A stretch of 64,000 bases of DNA from assembly GCF_003666245.1 (NCBI RefSeq), contig NZ_MJLZ01000019.1, positions 1 through 64,000 on the forward strand, read 5' to 3'. The notes beneath the pieces are model-generated. The model was not told the DNA's origin and did no database searches. It saw only the letters and a list, made by a program, of their open reading frames with translations. A program made the translations under genes and the position numbers. How positions within the stretch are numbered: position 1 is the stretch's first letter; each line of letters opens with the position of its first letter. The DNA comes from Brenneria alni (GTDB lineage: Bacteria > Pseudomonadota > Gammaproteobacteria > Enterobacterales > Enterobacteriaceae). This document shows positions 58,812 through 64,000 of this stretch, in pieces.

Positions 58812-58840
58812 ACAGCCCGGTTCACAGAGAATCGGGCTGT
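58812..58840 (+). terminator. Probable terminator of nupC
   Basis: ACAGCCCG (58812-58819) pairs with CGGGCTGT (58833-58840) around a 13-base loop, four bases after the stop codon. TTAAT follows, a weak U-tract. Confidence 0.6.
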
Positions 58841-59094
58841 TAATACCTCGATAAGAAAATAATACATGCGATCATGATGGGGCCAATGCCGCCTTGCCAC
58901 CTGCCCTGCCAGGATCAGGCGTCATTTCTGCTTTCGGGTATAATATTTCCGCCCTGCGTCTACACTCCCTGACACATCTTCCATATTTCCTTCATTTTTG
59001 TCCGGTACTAACTGTTTAAACTAGTATGATAAAGCGCATCGTTTCAAGGACTCGTGCCGTTCCCCGCGCAATATGGAGAAATTAACCGATTACC
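58841..59094. other. Intergenic region upstream of mdtA
   Basis: 254 bases before the efflux operon. TATAAT at 58939-58944 could be a -10 element, but no convincing -35 lies upstream. BaeR control is known for E. coli mdtABC; no clear BaeR site was seen. GGAG precedes the mdtA ATG. Confidence 0.4.
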
Positions 59095-60318
59095 ATGAAT
59101 GCCAAACGCCTCACATGTCTGTTGATATTTGTTGCCGCCGTCGCCATTGCCCTGCTGCTCTGGCGTCATTTCACTCAACCACCCGCGACTGCCGGCCAGA
59201 GCGTAAATCAGGCTGCTCCGCAGTCACGCGCCGGTAATGGAAACGGTCGTCGTGCCGCCATGAATATATTGCCACCCGTTCAGGCCGCACGGACGCAATC
59301 AGCGTCGGTGCCCTACTATCTGTCCGGGCTTGGCACCGTCATGGCCGCTAATACCGTGACCCTCCGCAGCCGGGTGAACGGTGAACTGATGGCCCTGCAT
59401 TTTCAGGAAGGGCAACAGGTCAACTCGGGCGACCTGCTGGCGGAGATTGATCCACGGCCTTATCAGGTAGAACTGACGCAGGCGCAGGGGCAGTTGGCAA
59501 AAGATCAGGCGATACTCGCCAACGCCCGGCAGGATTTAGCCCGCTATCAGCAATTGGTGAAAACCAATCTGATCTCGCGTCAGGAGCTGGATGCGCAGCA
59601 GGGGTTGGTTCGCCAGTCGGAAGGCAGCATAAAAGCGGATGAAGGGGCGGTTGCCAGCGCCGAACTACAGTTGGCCTATAGCAAAATTACCGCCCCCATC
59701 AGCGGAAGAGTGGGCTTAAAACAGGTTGATGTGGGGAATTACATCACCAGCAGCGATACTAACGGTATCGTGGTTATCACCCAGACACATCCGATCGATG
59801 TCGTTTTTACCGTACCGGAAGGTGAGATCGCCACCATTCTTAAGGCCCAAAAATCCGATCAGTCGCCGATAGTTGAAGCATGGGATCGCGCCAATCAGCA
59901 GAAACTGTCGCAGGGCAGCCTGCTCAGTATGGATAACCAGATCGACGCCACCACCGGCACCATTAAACTTAAAGCTCGCTTTGAAAATAGCGACGACGCC
60001 CTGTTCCCCAATCAATTTGTTAACATCCGTATGAAGGTTGATACGCTGCAGAATGCGGTCGTCGCCCCCGCTGCCGCAGTACAAATGGGAAATGAGAGCC
60101 GCTTTGTCTGGATACTGAATGATAAACATGAGGTCAGTAAACGCCAGGTCACCACCGGTATTCAGTACGGTCAGCAAATCGTGATTACTGCGGGCCTGAG
60201 CGCCGATGTACTGGTCGTCACCGACGGCATCGACCGCCTGACCGAAGGCGCCAAAGTTGAAGTACTGCCCTCTGCCGCGACGGAGAAAACACCGGTCATC
60301 ACCGGGGAGAAGCCCTGA
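59095..60318 (+). CDS. mdtA: RND efflux periplasmic adaptor MdtA
   Basis: 407 residues. An N-terminal helix ([18 protein letters not shown]) anchors it in the inner membrane. The membrane-fusion pattern follows: barrel-sandwich [39 protein letters not shown], helical hairpin with coiled coil ([24 protein letters not shown]), then [25 protein letters not shown]. It bridges the MdtBC pump and the TolC channel in the periplasm. Its stop shares a base with the mdtB start, and the order mdtA-mdtB-mdtC is as in E. coli. Confidence 0.94.
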   Translation: MNAKRLTCLLIFVAAVAIALLLWRHFTQPPATAGQSVNQAAPQSRAGNGNGRRAAMNILPPVQAARTQSASVPYYLSGLGTVMAANTVTLRSRVNGELMALHFQEGQQVNSGDLLAEIDPRPYQVELTQAQGQLAKDQAILANARQDLARYQQLVKTNLISRQELDAQQGLVRQSEGSIKADEGAVASAELQLAYSKITAPISGRVGLKQVDVGNYITSSDTNGIVVITQTHPIDVVFTVPEGEIATILKAQKSDQSPIVEAWDRANQQKLSQGSLLSMDNQIDATTGTIKLKARFENSDDALFPNQFVNIRMKVDTLQNAVVAPAAAVQMGNESRFVWILNDKHEVSKRQVTTGIQYGQQIVITAGLSADVLVVTDGIDRLTEGAKVEVLPSAATEKTPVITGEKP

Positions 60319-63300
60319 TGCAGGATACCGTTCCAGCTAGTGGCGGCGGGCCATCACGGCTTTTCATACTGCGTCCGGTGGCGACCACCCTGTTAATGGT
60401 CGCCATCTTGCTGGCGGGTATCATTGGCTACCGCGCCCTGCCGGTTTCAGCGTTACCGGAGGTTGACTACCCCACCATTCAGGTTGTCACGCTCTATCCC
60501 GGCGCCAGCCCCGAAGTAATTACCTCGGCCATTACCGCCCCGCTGGAACGCCAGTTCGGACAGATGTCCGGGCTGAAACAGATGTCAGCCCAAAGCTCCG
60601 GCGGCGCATCGGTCATTACGCTGCAATTTCAGCTTGAACTGTCACTGGATATTGCGGAACAAGACGTACAGGCGGCAATCAACGCCGCCGCCAACCTGCT
60701 GCCCGGCGATCTGCCCTATCCACCAACCTACAGTAAAGTTAACCCGGCTGATCCGCCGATTATGACGCTGGCCGTCACCTCCAGCGCCATGCCGATGACG
60801 CAGGTTCAGGACATGGTCGATAACCGTATCGCGCAGAAAATCTCGCAGGTGGCGGGCGTCGGCCTGGTTTCGCTGGCAGGCGGACAGCGCCCGGCGGTTC
60901 GGGTAAAACTGAATGCCCCGGCGCTGGCGGCTTACGAACTGACCAGCGAAGCCGTCCGTACCGCCATTACCGCAGCCAACGTCAATTCCGCCAAAGGGAG
61001 CCTTGACGGCCCCACCCGATCGGTGACGCTGTCTGCCAACGATCAAATGAAATCCGTTGAGGATTATCGTCAATTGATCGTCGCCTGGCGTAATGACGCC
61101 CCGGTGCGCCTGCGTGATGTCGCCACGATTGAACAGGCGGCGGAAAACACCCATCTGGCTGCCTGGGCCAATCGTCAGCAGGCCATTATCATCAACGTTC
61201 AGCGCCAGCCGGGCGCCAACGTGATTACCACCACCGACAGCATCCGCCAGATGTTGCCCGGCTTAACCGCCAGCCTGCCTAAATCGGTTGAGGTCTCCAC
61301 CCTGACCGACCGGACCAATAGCATTCGAGCATCGGTAAAAGACGTGCAGTTTGAATTGCTGCTGGCTATCGCGCTGGTGGTGATGGTGATTTACCTGTTT
61401 CTGCGTAATGCCGTCGCTACGCTTATCCCCAGCATTGCGGTGCCGCTTTCACTGATTGGTACATTTGCCGTCATGTATTTGCTCGGCTTCTCCATCAATA
61501 ACCTGACGCTGATGGCGCTCACCATCGCCACCGGGTTTGTGGTAGATGACGCCATCGTGGTGATTGAAAATATCTCCCGCTATATCGAAAAAGGCGAGAA
61601 ACCGCTCAATGCCGCGCTGAAAGGCGCCGGTGAAATCGGTTTCACCATCATTTCGCTGACCTTTTCATTGATTGCGGTGCTTATCCCCCTGCTATTTATG
61701 GGGGACATCATTGGCCGGTTGTTCCGTGAATTCGCCATCACGCTGGCCGTCGCCATTCTGATTTCCGCCGTGGTGTCGCTCACGCTCACGCCGATGATGT
61801 GCGCCCGTCTCCTTAGTCATCAGTCATTACGCAAGCAAAACCGTTTTACCCACGCCAGCGAGCGCTTTTTTACCCGTGTGGTTGATGGTTACGCTATCTG
61901 GTTGCGTAAGGTGCTGAACCACCCGTGGCTAACGCTGGGCGTGGCTTTAGGCACGCTATTGCTGACCATTCTGCTGTATTTGTGGATACCCAAAGGATTC
62001 TTCCCGGTTCAGGACAACAGCATTATTCAGGGAACGGTGCAAGCGCCGCAGTCAGTATCATTCAGTAACATGGCGGATCGCCAGCAGCAGGTGACGTCCA
62101 TCATTATGAAAGATCCGTCGGTACAGAGCGTGTCCTCTTTTGTTGGCGTTGACGGCACCAATGGCGCGCTCAACAGCGGGCGATTGCAAATCAACCTGAA
62201 ACCGCTCAGTGAACGCAGCGAACGTATTCCTGAAATCATTACCCGGCTGCAACAACAAACCGCGCAGATCCCCGGCATACAGCTTTATTTGCAACCGGTA
62301 CAGGATCTCACGATTGATACCCAGATCAGCCGGACGCAATATCAGTTCACGTTACAGGCTATGTCGCTGGATGAACTGAGTGTGTGGGTGCCTCAATTAA
62401 TGAGTGAGCTACAGAAGCTGCCGCAACTGGAGGATGTCAGCAGTGACTGGCAGGACAAAGCCGCCGTCGCTTATGTGAAGGTCAACCGTGACAGCGCCAG
62501 CCGTCTGGGTATCAGCATGTCGGAGGTGGATAGCGCGCTTTATAACGCTTTTGGTCAGCGCCTGATCTCCACCATCTATACTCAGTCCAGCCAGTACCGA
62601 GTGGTGCTCGAACACGATACCAGCAACAACAACGGTCTGGATGCATTGAACGATGTGCGTTTAATCAGCAGCGACGGCGGAACCATTCCGCTGAACAGTA
62701 TCGCCACCATTGAGGAGCGTCTGGGGCCGCTGGCAATCAATCATCTCGATCAATTCCCCTCGACCACCCTCTCTTTTAATGTCGCCAGCGGGTATTCGCT
62801 GGGTGAAGCGGTAGACGCCATCACGCAGGCAGAACAGCAAATGAACCTGCCTGCCGATATCACCACCCGTTTTCAGGGCAGTACACTGGCCTTCCAGTCG
62901 GCGCTGGGCAGCACGGTATGGCTGATTGTGGCTGCGGTAGTCGCAATGTACATCGTCCTCGGCGTACTGTATGAAAGTTTCATTCATCCGGTGACCATCC
63001 TCTCGACCCTGCCGACGGCGGGGGTAGGTGCGTTGCTGGCGCTGATGATGGCGGGCAACGAACTGGATGTGATTGCCATTATCGGCATCATTTTACTGAT
63101 CGGCATTGTGAAGAAAAATGCCATCATGATGATCGACTTCGCGCTGGCCGCCGAACGCGAACAGGGCATGGCGCCGTATGACGCCATTTACCAGGCCTGT
63201 TTGTTACGTTTCCGTCCGATTCTGATGACCACCCTGGCGGCGTTGCTCAGTGCGCTGCCGCTGATGTTGAGCACCGGCGTCGGCGCCGAATTACGCCAGC

Positions 63301-63440
63301 CTTTAGGCATTTGTATGGTCGGCGGTCTGATCATGAGCCAGATATTAACCCTGTTTACCACCCCGGTGATTTATCTGCTGTTTGATCGGCTGGCGCAACG
63401 TGTCCGTCGCGCCCCGCGTCAGGAGGAAGAAACCGAGTGA
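60318..63440 (+). CDS. mdtB: RND efflux pump subunit MdtB
   Basis: 1040 residues, the full RND length. Twelve helices and two large periplasmic loops. Landmarks: [41 protein letters not shown] at the N-terminus, [29 protein letters not shown] (proton-relay Asp pair in helix 4) and [18 protein letters not shown] near the end. MdtB and MdtC form a mixed trimer that, with MdtA and TolC, expels bile salts, novobiocin and other compounds using the proton gradient. The TGATG-type junctions on both sides show translational coupling; the 3' end overlaps mdtC by four bases. Confidence 0.95.
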   Translation: MQDTVPASGGGPSRLFILRPVATTLLMVAILLAGIIGYRALPVSALPEVDYPTIQVVTLYPGASPEVITSAITAPLERQFGQMSGLKQMSAQSSGGASVITLQFQLELSLDIAEQDVQAAINAAANLLPGDLPYPPTYSKVNPADPPIMTLAVTSSAMPMTQVQDMVDNRIAQKISQVAGVGLVSLAGGQRPAVRVKLNAPALAAYELTSEAVRTAITAANVNSAKGSLDGPTRSVTLSANDQMKSVEDYRQLIVAWRNDAPVRLRDVATIEQAAENTHLAAWANRQQAIIINVQRQPGANVITTTDSIRQMLPGLTASLPKSVEVSTLTDRTNSIRASVKDVQFELLLAIALVVMVIYLFLRNAVATLIPSIAVPLSLIGTFAVMYLLGFSINNLTLMALTIATGFVVDDAIVVIENISRYIEKGEKPLNAALKGAGEIGFTIISLTFSLIAVLIPLLFMGDIIGRLFREFAITLAVAILISAVVSLTLTPMMCARLLSHQSLRKQNRFTHASERFFTRVVDGYAIWLRKVLNHPWLTLGVALGTLLLTILLYLWIPKGFFPVQDNSIIQGTVQAPQSVSFSNMADRQQQVTSIIMKDPSVQSVSSFVGVDGTNGALNSGRLQINLKPLSERSERIPEIITRLQQQTAQIPGIQLYLQPVQDLTIDTQISRTQYQFTLQAMSLDELSVWVPQLMSELQKLPQLEDVSSDWQDKAAVAYVKVNRDSASRLGISMSEVDSALYNAFGQRLISTIYTQSSQYRVVLEHDTSNNNGLDALNDVRLISSDGGTIPLNSIATIEERLGPLAINHLDQFPSTTLSFNVASGYSLGEAVDAITQAEQQMNLPADITTRFQGSTLAFQSALGSTVWLIVAAVVAMYIVLGVLYESFIHPVTILSTLPTAGVGALLALMMAGNELDVIAIIGIILLIGIVKKNAIMMIDFALAAEREQGMAPYDAIYQACLLRFRPILMTTLAALLSALPLMLSTGVGAELRQPLGICMVGGLIMSQILTLFTTPVIYLLFDRLAQRVRRAPRQEEETE

Positions 63441-64000
63441 AGTTCTTCGCCCTGTTCATCCATCGGCCTGTTGCCACCATCCTGCTGACCGTGGCGATTG
63501 CCCTCTGTGGCGCAATGGGGTTTCGGCTGCTGCCGGTTTCCCCCTTGCCGCAGGTGGACTTTCCGGTGATATCGGTCAGCGCCTCGCTGTCCGGCGCTTC
63601 GCCGGAAACTATGGCATCATCGGTTGCCACCCCGCTGGAAAGGGCGTTAGGCCGGATCGCCGGCGTCAGTGAAATGACCTCGACGAGTTCGTTGGGCAGT
63701 ACGCGCATTATTCTGATGTTTAATCTCGACAGAGATATCAACGGCGCGGCACGAGATGTTCAGGCAGCCATTAATGCCGCGCAGAATCTGCTGCCGTCCG
63801 GTATGTCCAGCCGTCCGACTTATCGAAAAATGAACCCTTCCGATGCCCCGATCATGATCCTGACGCTGACATCGGATACTTACAACCAGGGGCAACTGTA
63901 TGACTATGCCTCCACCCGGCTGGCGCAGAAAATTTCCCAGATGACCGGCGTGGGTGATGTCTCCATCGGGGGTAGCTCGCTGCCTGCCGTGCGCGTGGCT
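63437..64000 (+). CDS. mdtC: RND efflux pump subunit MdtC, N-terminal part (cut by window edge)
   Basis: 188 codons to the window end. The start is a GTG at 63437 overlapping the mdtB stop (GTGA), preceded by AGGAGG. The sequence [40 protein letters not shown] and [13 protein letters not shown]-like stretch match the MdtC opening. About 840 residues remain outside the window. It partners MdtB in the heterotrimeric pump. Confidence 0.93.
   Translation, partial: MKFFALFIHRPVATILLTVAIALCGAMGFRLLPVSPLPQVDFPVISVSASLSGASPETMASSVATPLERALGRIAGVSEMTSTSSLGSTRIILMFNLDRDINGAARDVQAAINAAQNLLPSGMSSRPTYRKMNPSDAPIMILTLTSDTYNQGQLYDYASTRLAQKISQMTGVGDVSIGGSSLPAVRVA

Overview
The window is a chromosomal segment of an enterobacterial genome, most likely from the Pectobacteriaceae (Pectobacterium, Brenneria or Dickeya relatives). 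The basis is close protein similarity to Enterobacterales families throughout (cysS-ppiB-lpxH-purEK, sdaCB, ppk-ppx-yfgG, galTK-galR, nupC, mdtABC), plus a hydrogenase-4 formate hydrogenlyase with a selenium-free formate dehydrogenase, an arrangement described in Pectobacterium atrosepticum. Genus-level placement is inference. No tRNA, rRNA, complete insertion sequence, prophage or CRISPR array was seen.

Layout. 1-6.4 kb: a putative sulfonate or organic-anion utilisation locus. It has an Ldh2-family 2-hydroxyacid dehydrogenase cut by the left edge, a divergent TauABC-like ABC importer, a YbdH/HcxA-like dehydrogenase and the sulfur-starvation LysR regulator Cbl. 6.8-7.8 kb: an EamA-type exporter. 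7.8-15.4 kb (minus): a seven-gene fet-type iron uptake operon (FTR1 permease FetM, periplasmic P19/FetP, a DUF2318-YHS membrane protein, two MacB-like permeases, an ATPase and a TlpA-like thioredoxin), preceded by overlapping FNR, -10 and Fur signals. 15.5-27.6 kb: hypC diverging from hyfABCDEFGHIJ-hycI, with a sigma-54 promoter on each side and four TGTCG repeats between them. 27.6-30.4 kb (minus): a chemoreceptor and a WaaY-like LPS kinase. 30.7-33.4 kb: hydN-fdhF behind a third sigma-54 promoter; FdhF has Cys140 where the E. coli enzyme has selenocysteine.

33.6-38.9 kb: cysS (minus), a frameshifted DoxX-family gene, then ppiB, lpxH and purEK with a PurR box. 39.5-42.2 kb: sdaC-sdaB, serine uptake and deamination. 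42.3-47.6 kb (minus): a Cro/C1-type regulator and pstCAB, a phosphate importer with enlarged PstC and PstA and no PstS nearby. 47.8-51.8 kb: ppk-ppx and yfgG. 52-53.5 kb: mgtE. 53.5-57 kb: galTK diverging from galR across a GalR operator. 57.6-58.8 kb: nupC. 59.1-64 kb: mdtA, mdtB and a truncated mdtC, an RND drug-efflux system.

How the parts work together. hyf, hycI, hypC, hydN and fdhF together give most of a formate hydrogenlyase-2: FdhF oxidises formate, HydN and HyfA/H carry electrons, HyfG/I evolve H2 and HyfB-F form the membrane arm. The remaining hyp genes and the FhlA/HyfR activator must lie elsewhere. The neighbouring fet operon carries signals expected for anaerobic induction and iron repression, which would suit an iron-rich anaerobic enzyme. 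pstCAB next to ppk-ppx joins phosphate import to polyphosphate turnover.
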